Below, one piece after another: positions 20,665 to 31,084 of a stretch of 64,000 nt of DNA. Position 1 is the first letter of the stretch. Every line of letters starts with the position of its first letter. The translations under genes were made by a program, and so were the position numbers. A model generated the notes under the pieces. That model made no database searches, was not told where the DNA came from, and was given only the letters and a program-made list of their open reading frames with translations. Source of the stretch: Trichobilharzia szidati (lineage: Eukaryota > Platyhelminthes > Trematoda > Strigeidida > Schistosomatidae); the NCBI GenBank assembly GCA_944472155.2, contig OX235272.1, positions 1,782,354 through 1,846,353 of the forward strand, in the 5' to 3' direction.

Positions 20665-21060
20665 GAAGAAGACGAATTGAATAGATCTGTACCACTGAAA
20701 ACTATTTTGAGCCATACCACCAACTATCTGTCTACCTATTGGACGCTAGAGCCTCGAGGATCCCAGCCAGAAACACTCTCTACACCTCACTATGTGACTG
20801 AAACCAACAGTCAATAACTTCGAAGACTGACGCCAGGTTTTCAGTTGACAACCCGTAACTCTTTTCCAGCCTGATCCATTCTATGTCAGCTGACACTGAC
20901 CATCGAGAAAGGTGATGACTAGTCATGAGTAACACAGAATGTCCTAACCATCTCAGTCGATGTAACTTCACAGTCTCCTCTATTGATTTCCCCTCCTTAC
21001 ATATCACTCGACGCTTCACCTCAATATCACTCACTCCATTATACCCTATTATACGGAGTA
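20665..21060 (-). mobile_element. LINE family C fragment, 3' part (split by RTE-A)
   Basis: The minus-strand frame reads VKRRVICKEGKSIEETVKLHRLRWLGH..., the same block as at 18.9-19.1 kb. The upstream part of the same copy lies beyond the RTE-A insertion, at 22146-22480. Confidence 0.7.
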
Positions 21061-22145
21061 CCTCAAGTCTTTATCAACCTCATTCAACAGATGACTATAT
21101 GACAATGCCACATGTCAGGTGGTCCACAACAGAAAACTCAGTGAGGCGTTCGAAGTACATTCAGGAGCAAGACAAAACTGCCTATTATCACCGACGATAT
21201 TCTTAATTGTGGTGGACTGGATTATTCGTTAGACTGTGGGGAATGAGGAGTCAGGAACACGTTGGAAGAACAAGAAAACTCCATCTACAAAATCTGGATT
21301 TCGCAGATGATATATATCCAATGTCACACAAACTCGAAGACTTGCAGGCGAAAGCCAACAAACTGGCTCAAGAAGCTCGCAGCAGAGACAGGACAGATCT
21401 CAGTTGCACATAAACAAGACAGGGCTGATGAAGATAACCAACAAACCAATGCAACAGCAACAACAACCAGCACCAATCACTATCAAGGGGAGAGACTTAA
21501 CAGAGGTCACCTCCTTTACTTTTCTAGGAAGCATCGTTTCAACTACAGGCATTCGGAACGGATGAAGATGTGAAAGTCAGAATCGGAAAGGCAAGATACG
21601 CCTTCATCGACCTGAAACCAATTCGGAAATCTGCTGCACCAACCAGCCAGCATAAAGAACAAGATTTGGATTTTCAACATCAATGTGAAGTCAGTCAGTC
21701 AGTCAACTCCTTTTATGTGGGTCAGAAACTCCTAAGAAAGGGATTTCCAACAGGTTGCAGACTTTCATCAACAGGCGTCTTCACTAGTTCCATGCTGAAG
21801 ATCAAGTGACTGGCCAGAAAGAATAGGTAACAAGAAACTGTGGGAACAAACCAACGAACGGCCGATCACTGAACAAATATGTAAGAGAAAATGGAGATGG
21901 ATCGGGCATACAGTGAGGAGACCGTCGAATGACATCGTACTCCAGGCCTTCGAATGGGAAGGAACAAGTGGGTCGTCAATGCTAGGGTGACATGGAGGAG
22001 ATCGTGCGAGGAAAAGCAGAAAGAGTTTGGGCAATCGTGGACCCAGTTGAAGAGGGCAGTAGAAAATAGAACAAAGTGGAGATGTGTTGTTGAAGCCCTA
22101 TGTTCTATTCGGAACCCAAGGGAACAATGATTATTATTATTACAC
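21061..22145 (+). mobile_element. RTE-A LINE, 5'-truncated copy inserted in LINE C
   Basis: Starts at cggagtacctcaagtc (the YYGVPQ region of the RT) and runs through the FADD block, the QICRRKWRWIGH equivalent near 21880-21910, and the tail gaagccctatgttctattcgg..gattattatt. Frames are broken by indels. The element separates two parts of a LINE C copy, so it is the younger of the two. Confidence 0.75.
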
Positions 22146-22480
22146 TACCTAACTTAAACTAGGAGGTAGGACGTAGACATCTATGATTACAGTCAGCCAA
22201 CCTTTTCATGTTTTCCAGTGGCGATGTTTCACTCACAGGCATAGAAGAGGACGGGGGAACTGCTGAGCAGTACACACGTCATTTGGTCGAAAACCAGCTG
22301 GGCATGACGCCTACGCCAAAGGTGGCGTAGGTTGGAGAATGCCAAACACGCCTCCTGTATCCGTGCTGAGATCTCATCAGCGATCGACTCGTCGCGGCTG
22401 TGGCAACTTCCTAAGGAAGTGAAGTGGTCAAAACACTCAACCACTTCACTCTTGCGTATCTCTAAGTTAGAAGTCTATGC
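22146..22480 (-). mobile_element. LINE family C fragment, 5' part
   Basis: The minus-strand frame reads SIADEISARIQEACLAFSNLRHLWRRRHAQLVFDQMT.., homologous to the 19.14-19.40 kb segment. It continues at 21060 on the other side of RTE-A. Confidence 0.65.
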
Positions 22481-23060
22481 AGTATCATCTTATGTTTGAC
22501 AGAAGCGAACCGCATGGCAAAAATTCGAAGATTGCTTTGACCTGGCCATTTCAATTGATGCAGCTTCCAGCGCCATCGACGGACAGGCTTTAACCCTAAA
22601 TGAAGCTTCCAATGATGCGTTCAATGTGTAAAAGGCAAATTATTATTGAAGATTGTGAGATTGTAACTCATAAACGCCACTTTGGAAGACTGTTGAAGTC
22701 ACAGGGATTGATACTTTATCTGGGGAAAAATTTAGTCGGTTAAGAAAGTTCACACTCCAATTTCCATCAACGTATTCAAATAATGCGATAACAGCAAGAA
22801 CAAATAAAGTAAGATAAAACATCCATTGGTGATCAGGTTATACTTTAAGCACCAGTATGTACCAATGGATTGTGACTGCACCAATGATCTTGAAATTCTG
22901 AGTCAGCGAGTTAGTAAAACCTGGAAAATCATATTTTGGGACTCTATGGTAGTACGCGCCCACCATTTGGCTTCGGACCCAGGACCTACCGATCTCTAAA
23001 CGATGTCAACTCATGATGAAATGCTGTAACCACTCAAATCCCACCAAGCAAACCAACACT
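22481..23060. other. No recognisable gene
   Basis: No long frames. A short stretch near 23000-23060 recurs around 24545-24600 (aatcaaatctctgc / caaatcccaccaag..aaaccaacatttcaatc), suggesting an unclassified repeat. Confidence 0.35.
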
Positions 23061-23338
23061 TGAATCTGATACTCATTAGTGACTGGCCCTATTCAGGTAG
23101 GTAGTTACCTGAGTTTTAGCGGGAATTCGTGAACAGTAGGGTACAGTAGGTCCGGTGTGAAGACAAATAGTCGTCACCAATGACATTCGCCAGTGGTGGC
23201 ACTATACCGTGAATTGGCAAAAGTTGGAATCCATGAGCCATTGGATCGGGTCCAAACGGCTTAATAATCTGCGAGCTCGCCTTGTGGCCGGAAGGTCGAG
23301 TTCAAACCCCGATAGGTGCATACTGTTGGATAGTCCCA
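23061..23338 (+). repeat. SINE family S1 with extended leader (interrupted by RTE-A)
   Basis: A leader also found at 63.65 kb (gtgaagacaaatagtcgtcacc) precedes a tRNA-like head with box B gagttcaaacccc near 23298. The body starts tgcatactgttggatagtccc. The SINE tail (ctgacgaaacagctgtccag) resumes at 23786 after an RTE-A insertion. Confidence 0.65.
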
Positions 23339-23782
23339 AGTCAGTTCTTCTATGCGGATCAGAAACTTGGCGGGTCACCAAGAATATTTTCAACAGCCTG
23401 TTGCAGACCTTTATCAACAACTGTCTTCGTTCTATACTGAAGATTAGATGGCCGGAAAGAATCACAAACAAGAAGCTATGGGAACGAACAAAACAGGGAC
23501 CAATCGTCCAACAAATATGCAGGAGAAAGTGGAGATGGATTGGACACTCGCTGAGGAGGCCGTTGGGTGACATCGCGCGTCAGGCCAGTGCTCGAGTGGA
23601 ACCCGAAAGGGAAGCGGCCAGTGGGACATCCAAGGGCGACATGGAGGAGATCGTGTGAAGAGGAACTGAAACAGTATGGATTAACATGGATGCAAGTGAA
23701 AAGTACAGCAGAAGACAGAAGCAAGTGGAGGCGTGCAGTTGAAGCCCTATGTTCCACTAGGAACCTAAGGGAACAATAATAT
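23339..23782 (+). mobile_element. RTE-A LINE, 5'-truncated copy inside an S1 SINE
   Basis: Starts at cagttcttctatgcggatc (VLLCGSETW region) and runs to the element tail gaagccctatgttccactagg..ggaacaataat. It is very close in sequence to the 43.8-44.27 kb copy, with a few indels in the coding region. It splits the S1 SINE between gtcccaag and the ctgacgaaacag tail. Confidence 0.8.
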
Positions 23783-23839
23783 AAGGCTGACGAAACAGCT
23801 GTCCAGTACTCCTACGTTTTCCAATAGTTCTCTAACCGA

Positions 23840-24540
23840 TGCCTCCAAAGCCTCAGGATGGTAGGGGGTGGGTGCCTTGCGCTGCGGGTTGGCCACCCCT
23901 CCGCACACCTCTTGAAATGCTCTCATATGACCGGGCGTCTTACATAGCCTCTCCTGAGGAAGTCCTACTCACTGCCTTCACGTGGCAGAGGTGTTTTCAC
24001 CAAAGTGAGAAGGCGAAAGCGGATGCCCGGCGCTCTTCACCAGGTTGACTGTCCATTGGATGACAGTCTAGGGGAGATGGCTAAACCCTGATTCCAAACC
24101 TCCAACGACTGGCGTATGAAGCTCACTGGAGCTCACCGGCTGACGTATGGACAAAGGGCTTGTTGGATGTCCTGGATGTCTGGCCCCATTCAAAAAGGCG
24201 TATGAACCGAACTCCGGTCACCGGCTGCCAATGGATAGTGGACTCCCTACTCCACTCCTACTGCCTTGTAGGTCACACTTGGTTGTGTAAAGGCTAGAGC
24301 TGCACTCTCAAACAAAAGGCCGAGCGATTCTGGGGACATCACTCGTACCAAATTCCCATGAAACTTCATGAACTCTCTTACAAACGACTCTCACCATGCT
24401 ACAGCGTTCCCGGTAAGCGACGCGCCCTGTGCTCACCCGGTGGCCAGTGTGAAAAGTAAGCCTGGGAAGCGATGATTCGAGATGTTCATGAAGCCGGCTC
24501 ATCCTCCCGTAGGAGATAGCCGAAGTAAAGTAAGTAAGAT
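23840..24540. other. GC-rich block of unknown nature
   Basis: About 700 bp are clearly richer in G and C than the surroundings and contain internal near-repeats (ggcgtatgaagctcactgg / ggcgtatgaaccgaactcc; caccggctg twice). No recognisable domain is found in any frame. It may be the 5' UTR of a LINE or part of a host CpG-rich region. Confidence 0.4.
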
Positions 24541-27095
24541 GTCAGGTCGTGATAAAATCCTATAACCAATCAAATCTCTGCAAACCAACATTTCAATCAT
24601 GAATAAAGTATGCGTAGTGAAATGATATGATATTAAAAATAGGATATCTGATAAATCTTAGGTTAATTTTGGCAAAGATTAAGTTAAGGCTTAGGCTAAG
24701 CGAGGACACATTATGGTTAGGTTAACCTAATAAGGGCGACATTATGGTTGGTTGGAGTTAGACTACGGTTAGTTTAGGAATATTTTCACATTAGGTGAAA
24801 GAAAGATGAGGGTTAAAGTTAGCTTTAGGAGAACTAGATAAGTAGATGCACTGAGAATGTGGTTAATTTACTCTGTTGACAATCTCATCCAGAAGTGGGA
24901 GGTGTTTTTTGTCACACGTCAGAGAAAGGTATCCCGTGTGACATTTTCATGCCTTTTAATTCATAATTTTCATGAAGGTATGTAGTTTATATTCGTAAAA
25001 ATAACCTCTATCGTATAATGATTACTGAGTTCGAGGTCATTTGCCCGTTGGCACTTACTGGTGCTTAAAGTTTAACTTTACCCATTAGTATGATTTCACT
25101 ACCCTTGCCTTTTTTCAGGGAACTTCAATTGCATCATGAATATAATTACAGCAATTCGTTATACTTTGCTGCCTTAACAATATTTTTAATTATTGTCCAA
25201 CATACAAAAGGATATTGCAACTCTTTCCATTCATCACAACCCTCCAAATTGATGAGGATACCGACGAAATAAAACATAAATACACTTTATCCTGCTATAA
25301 TGTTCAAAAGTCTAGTTGGTTTAATGTACGAAAATGCCACCTTAGTTCTTTGAAATGAAGAGGCTAACACAGTGGAGAGCTGAGTGAACTTCCTCCCAAT
25401 AAAAATCTGAACATGGTCGGCATTCAATTTAGCCATATCAAATGTCAAATGATGCCACAGGATTTGTCTTCTTTGTTTCCTACAATATAAAGATAACGCG
25501 AGTGAAATGGGTGAATGTGTAGTCCACTTGATTGCTGATAGAATCTCAACACTGATGCATAAGGCTCATATGGCATATGCTAATTGACATCATCTCTTAT
25601 GTAAACATGATATCCGGTTATCGACTAAGTGATGCGTATACTGTGCAATAGTTTGATCTGTCGGTGAACCATAGCCACTGGAAGATATGAAAAGGGTAGC
25701 TATTTCTGGCCATAGATGTCTGCGGTCTATCCCTCATATTAACTGGTATAGCACGAGAAGTAATACTGAAGTCAGGTGTAGTGTTAAGTAAGACAATCTA
25801 TAGGCTTGTGAAGTTACACTGATTGAAATAGCTAGTGTGTTGGGCATACCAAGCCATCATTTTCCTCGACGGGTAGTTGCAGCTGACTTAGAAATAGATT
25901 GGATAAGATTTAAAAGAATCGTCAAACCAAAACATGGCATCAGTCCATCAAAACTTGAACAGTTAGCTTGAGCCACTCAGGGAGGTGCAGAGACTATTAC
26001 TCTGGCTGAGGCACTTTGGATGATGAGAACCGATGGTTGGGGACTATTGGTGATATGACTGGGATTCGTTCTAAGTGCTGCAGATGCATTCACTCTATGT
26101 GTTCCCCCATATCTACCAGACTGTCACGTTTCTTCAGGTTCCTATCCTTCTCTCACATATTTCTGCTTGTTTTTTTTTATTTACGTTTATGTGCTAAATG
26201 AAGTATCCGAACTTGAACTGCTGCACTTCTGCGCAAAGTTGTGTATTGAGACGCAATCTGTAGTTCACTTCGCTGATTAAGTTACTTGTATCAGTAGTAA
26301 TGCAATAGTCAATAACAAATTGTCAGGGTGGATACAAAATGCTTGTTTGCCTATCCCTAGCCAGTCAGCATCATCTTCAGATAATCTTATATCTGACCAT
26401 CCATCACAGGATGTTTATGACATCCAGTGATTCGCTCAGTCCGAATTTACGGTAATGAGAAAGGAACACTTTTAGAAGAAATAAAAGAATTCGAAGGTAC
26501 TTGACAATGGGGAAATCATTCAAACGCTCATTTTACGAGAGGCGACTTGATAACGAATCATCAGGAGAGTTAGAAAAGAAGTGGAAGTAAATCGAAGAAG
26601 CTGTAGAGTATGTGTACATGAAGAAGCGATACTTCCTTCGATGGCTGATGTACGATTAGGTTTTAAGAGTTAGGAGTGGCAGAGTCAAAACATGGAATCA
26701 ACCCACTAAGATTTTGACTATTAGTTTCATTCGCTCAGATAAGTCTATATGCATAGCTGTGGACCTCGAGATGTTATCAAAAAGATTTAGGAAATATCGG
26801 TGACATGGGTGCGATTCGTAGAAGACCTTGCTATCACCCAGATTCAAAAGCTTTTCCGAAGTGCACAAATTAGCAGTAATGCACCTTTGTGACAAGCTCT
26901 TGCAACTCTGACTGTGAGATAATAGTCGGTGGCACAGTGAAAATATTTATCACATTGATTATTTATAAAGTCAGTACCTCGAATAACACCAAACATCATG
27001 AGTTGTAAACGATGAAATTCCAAAACTTAATGTAAGCCAAGTAACAAATAAGACCATCACCTTAACAAATGAAACTCCGTTCTTAGGCCTAACAT
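24541..27095. other. No recognisable gene; unique left flank of the EIF5 array
   Basis: About 2.5 kb of AT-rich DNA without a supportable coding region. A ttagg-rich patch at 24640-24830 is too irregular to be telomeric. The sequence up to about 27083 shows no similarity to the ends of the repeat units, so the array boundary is sharp. Confidence 0.45.
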
Positions 27096-28118
27096 ACAGT
27101 GTAAGTACATACCCCCAAGGATCTCAATGAGAGTCAGTACCCATTCGGTCAGGTGCGTGTAATTTAGGAATAAAGAACAGTGACAGAGGGCTGTGCTATC
27201 TTGACAAACCACATTTCACTTTTATGGTTGAACATGCTCCGATCTCCCACTCTCTGCTTGTTCCGAATAGCGCCATTGAGTGCTCGCATGTTGTCTCTTG
27301 TCTGTTCTATTTCAGTGTTTTACACAGCTATCTTGATGTGGAGCATCCCATGGCTTCCTAAGTGCATCAAGATCTCCCACAAGTACACTGGACCTACAAA
27401 TTCCAAACAAAGACTGAACCTTCTCAGGTCAGGATAACGTCGACACTCAACAGGAAACAAAGAAGAGTTAGGGGAGAAAACCAAACTTAGTAGAGCCTTG
27501 GGCCATCAAATGAGTGTGTCATAATGTTATGTCAATTTCACAATATTTATGGTGCGGAAACATAGCTACCACCGATAAACAAGCACGGACGTTAAATAAT
27601 AAAGTGGAGTTCTTCAGGCGTGGTAGGCATTGGAGGACTCCTAGAGCAGCTCCACCAAGAACAAATAAAAATGACAGGGATCCTGCTATCTGTTACCTTG
27701 GGGTATACACGCTGTGGAATAACAAAAGTAACACATCAGCTTCACGGGACATTAGGAACTAATGCCTAAGTCGACGAAGATATTAACGGCACATACAACC
27801 ACCTATAAATTCCATGCTCAATACGGCAACAGCAAAAATCTAGGTTTTGTGAGCGACCAACTCGTTCGGAGCTTACGTATACTTCAAGTTCCCATGTGAT
27901 TAAAAAAATAACTAATCAAATCCGTCGAGAACGTCAGAAGAAGTAGCGAGCGATCACAAGAAACACACCACTCATGGTACGCAATTAACCCGTCTGAGTA
28001 TGAGCACTCATCTGACACTTGATACATACAGCAATAACTCCTACACAAACGAACCGAACAACACAGCTCAAGCTATTTACCAAAGGGCAAAATGACAATC
28101 ATGGGATTATGAAGTACA

Positions 28119-28124
28119 TTTATT
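28119..28124 (-). promoter_or_regulatory. Polyadenylation signal of EIF5 copy 1
   Basis: The minus strand reads aataaa about 90 nt downstream of the EIF5 stop codon. The same hexamer is present at the equivalent place in each unit, for example 32165-32170. Confidence 0.6.
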
Positions 28125-28211
28125 CGAATAAACCCAGTGAAAACATAAAAGAAAAGCCGAAGCCACAGAGGGCAGGTCAATTAAAACTATGCGGCAACAC
28201 GGAAGCAGGGT

Positions 28212-29753
28212 TTAAATAGCATCGATGTCAACATCGTCTTCTTCGGCGTCTGTCCCGTTGGTAGCAACGGCACTTGTGCCATTCACACCATTAGTTGGTT
28301 GGGGCACCTAAAGACATCAGCAAATCAGGGAAAACACATACCTTTGGGCTACTGGTCTCAGTCTCCTCGTCGGAACTTTCTGACTCTTCCTCCTCCGCTT
28401 GTCTCAACCATGTCACCATGGGTGCGCAGCGAGATAGAATCTTAGCACTCAATTCACGAGATACGAACTTTTTAGATGGCTGAAATTTTTGTCAGATAAC
28501 ACAAATATGCGACTTACCCCTTTGTCGTACCATGCCAGAATAACATCCTCTTCGATAATGTCGTTATCATACAAAGCTTTCAGGAGATGACATGCTTTGC
28601 TGATCAGATTTTGATCTGCGTGCCTCTCGATGAGCTTTGCCATTGCACCCCACGTGTACATCTGAGCTCGTTTCTGATCTTCACCAGACCGCGTGAAGAG
28701 TAGTAGTAGTGGAGAGTACTTCTTAATATCACCTAGTATGGTAGAAGGGTTGTTGAACAGCACTTCAGCAATAACCAACACAGCACGTGGACCGAGACTA
28801 AGACGATCAGCCTCCAACTTTAGCTCTTTACGACGTGACAGGACTTCGCCAGACTGGTACATTTGGGACAAATGTTTGAAGAAAATATCAGCTCTCTCAG
28901 TTTCAGAGCGTTCTACATCGTCACACAGAGCTAGCGACTTCGCCATAGCTGACAAGGTGCTCATCCTCTGACGTCGTGCCTCCTCAGTAGTGTCTTCCAG
29001 CCAGTCTTCATCCTCATCTTCTTCGTCAGCGTTAACTGGACTGTTGCGGTTGTTCTCATCACCACCACCGGCGTTGCCCTCGTTGTCGTCGTCTGAAAAC
29101 GTAATGGTTAACCTAGCACTGTTACCTGAAGTCTTTTCATTCTCTCCTTTTGTCTTTTTCCCCTTCTTTTGCTTTGCCTTGGCTGAAGTAACTTCTGGCT
29201 CTGGAGGATTTTTCACAATGAACTGAGTCAGTCTGTGGGTGACATCTAGCTGTCCCTGACTGCCACACGCTTTGCACGTGGTAGCAACCGTACCGCCTCT
29301 TTTGTTAACATGCTATAAAAGCGTCAGTGATTACTAAACGGAAGAGCTAACCATAGTGGTCTCCGGATTCCCACAACTTTGACACAAAACAAACTTCTTA
29401 ATGAAACCATCTAGTAGTTCTTGCAGCTTATCTGCTTGGTGGGCTCCATTGACAATATAGCGTTCATTCTTCTCGTCTACGTGGATCTGTGCCCCTAGCT
29501 CGCATCCAAAGAACTTCGTGAGATCTAAAGCCATCAAGTTAGTAGACTTTGCGACATACATATGGGTTTCCGGTACAATGCCTTCGCTATGTCCGAGACA
29601 TTAACGATGACCGTTTTTATACCATTTCCTTTCCCTTCCACCTACAAGGTTATGGCTTGTGGTTGTCATATCTAGCTTTACCTTGGCAGCAAGCTTCGGC
29701 ATCTTGTACCTGTAAAAGGTATCTTCAACCTCTCGATTGATGTTGATAGCCAT
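28212..29753 (-). CDS. EIF5: Eukaryotic translation initiation factor 5, tandem copy 1
   Basis: eIF5 is the GTPase-activating protein for eIF2 in the 43S pre-initiation complex and controls start-codon selection in the cytoplasm. Six exons can be joined through five GT-AG introns of 34-40 bp: exons 29682-29753, 29560-29641, 29352-29524, 28518-29312, 28342-28479 and 28212-28307, giving 451 residues (human about 431). The N terminus [20 protein letters not shown] keeps the arginine finger R15. The zinc ribbon has Cys 99, 102, 122 and 125. A Lys/acidic linker (about 145-200) precedes a W2/HEAT domain (about 250-410) and the tail ends in DDVDIDAI, as in other eIF5. A 33-bp in-frame GT-AG stretch (29093-29125) could be a further intron. 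The start ATG has A at -3 and G at +4. It is one of five tandem copies. Confidence 0.95.
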
Positions 29754-30755
29754 TTTCGGTGACACCAACTACCATCTGCCTGTGGATGATTACAGCCTTC
29801 AACCATGAAACAGGATGGGCACCCAGTCTAAAGACACACTAATTAGTAATTCCGACCAATTTTGCATACCCAAACCACCACTCAACAACTTACATAAAAA
29901 CTTGGAAGTGGAGTCCGGATGACAGCAACGTAAAGTGCAGATAACGATGCGGATGTCCGAGCATTAAAACAATATCGTTCAATATGTCCAAGGCTAATTA
30001 TCAGTGTTTATTGACAGAGTATTTTCCCGTGTGATACATAGTACGGCGAGTATCCCCCCAATATATATGCTTTTTTGTGGTATTGTAGAGCTCTTTTCTA
30101 AATACAAGTGTACGGTAGCACTCACTTTGTCTCCAGATGAGTGAATGAAGCATCTACTTAATATAAGTAGAAAACTTGGGCGCTGTGGTAGAGTATAACT
30201 TCATTATGGATAAGATTTTATTTTGGTAAATCAAACAGTGTTGTACAGTTAATATAACTCTACAACGCTTTGTGATTTATCAAAATAAAATCTTATCCAT
30301 AATGAAGCATTTAGTCAGTCGGCTGATTTCTGTGAAGTCCTGTGAAGAAATAAAGTCGCGGTTGTGAGTAAAGCTATTGAGATGCCCGGAGAATTACATT
30401 CATGACGAACGACTTTCAGTCAAAAGCTGTTCATTCCCGTGGAAATAGAACCTTGAAAAGGGAATGAATTTTCAACGCTCTTGTTTAATTTTAGCTTTTG
30501 TCGTGTTATACGCTCCCTACGTCTATAGAATAACTTCAGATCAGTTTGTTCTGATCGAAGTTGGCTTACGTTTCAGTCTTGAGTCTATTTAATTATAGGA
30601 AGTTGTGTTCTTATAACTTAATAGTTATATATATATATATATCCATTTTTCTGCACTCATTGGTTTTTTATCACTGATTTATGAGGACCATGTATACATA
30701 TATGTATATATAAAGTCCCATTTGAATCTCTCTGTCCCAATTCACTCTGAAAAGC
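29754..30755. promoter_or_regulatory. EIF5 upstream region (copy 1) with uORFs and a fold-back repeat
   Basis: This lies between the EIF5 start and the PHD-like relic of the same unit and must contain the promoter, but no TATA or known binding site can be assigned. An upstream ATG at 29806 (minus strand) opens a frame overlapping the EIF5 start in another frame, and a second is at about 29867. A Penelope-derived fold-back is at 30200-30306, and a (TA)n tract near 30626-30642 varies between units. Confidence 0.4.
30200..30306. repeat. 34-bp inverted repeat from a Penelope terminal repeat (unit 1)
   Basis: Arms 30200-30233 (ttcattatggataagatttt...) and 30273-30306 are complementary at 33 of 34 positions. 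The sequence matches the cactgtggtagagtataa..ataaaatttta block of the PLE-1 terminal repeat. It recurs in units 2-5 at the equivalent place (for example 34244-34350). Confidence 0.8.
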
Positions 30756-31084
30756 ATGCTTGTCAAAAGGAAGCGCTGTGCAATAGTGATATGCCAATTT
30801 CCGGTTGAAGGAGGAATACAGTGTGATAACTGCAAGAGGTGGTTCCATAGTAGGTGCACAAGCCCAACTCCTGCAGCATACAAGCGTTGGCGAACTGGCT
30901 GTGCAATGACTGCTGTAGTAAGACTAAGTTTCGTATAACGGAAGCCATAGTCACTCTCAATGGGGCTCTAAAGCTCCTGGACTGCAAGGGTCTTCCACCA
31001 CAAGAGAAGAACGACCATTACTCAGACATCGATGACGTGGCTAAGGTCATCGATACAGTATACAAACTACAACTGCTTTCTTAA
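30756..31084 (+). pseudogene. PHD-finger-like relic in unit 1 (frameshifted)
   Basis: The frame at 30756 gives EGGIQCDNCKRWFHSRCTS, the middle of a PHD zinc finger. A +1/-1 change then shifts the continuation ANWLCNDCCSKTKFRITE into another frame (from about 30890). The Cys/His pattern C..C, H..C, W.C..C fits PHD. CR1-type LINE ORF1 proteins can carry PHD fingers, so this may be a LINE remnant rather than a host gene. Copies are at 34800-35128, 38848-39176 and 46127-46455; unit 5 lacks it. Confidence 0.6.

Noticed and set aside
24640..24830. ttagg-rich stretch resembling telomeric repeats
   Set aside because: The motifs (ggttagg, gttaggtt, aggcttaggc) are irregular and short with no tandem TTAGGG array; better explained as simple AT-rich sequence.
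27180..27437. 85-codon frame repeated in every array unit
   Set aside because: No recognisable domain, and conservation is explained by the recent duplication of the whole unit rather than by selection.
27514..27762. 82-codon frame repeated in every array unit
   Set aside because: Same reasoning; no family resemblance and no splice context. It is kept only as part of the unit.
28990..29226. Serine-rich open frame opposite EIF5
   Set aside because: It is the complement of the Asp/Glu/Asn-rich EIF5 linker and ends at the exon boundary; an antisense shadow of real coding sequence.
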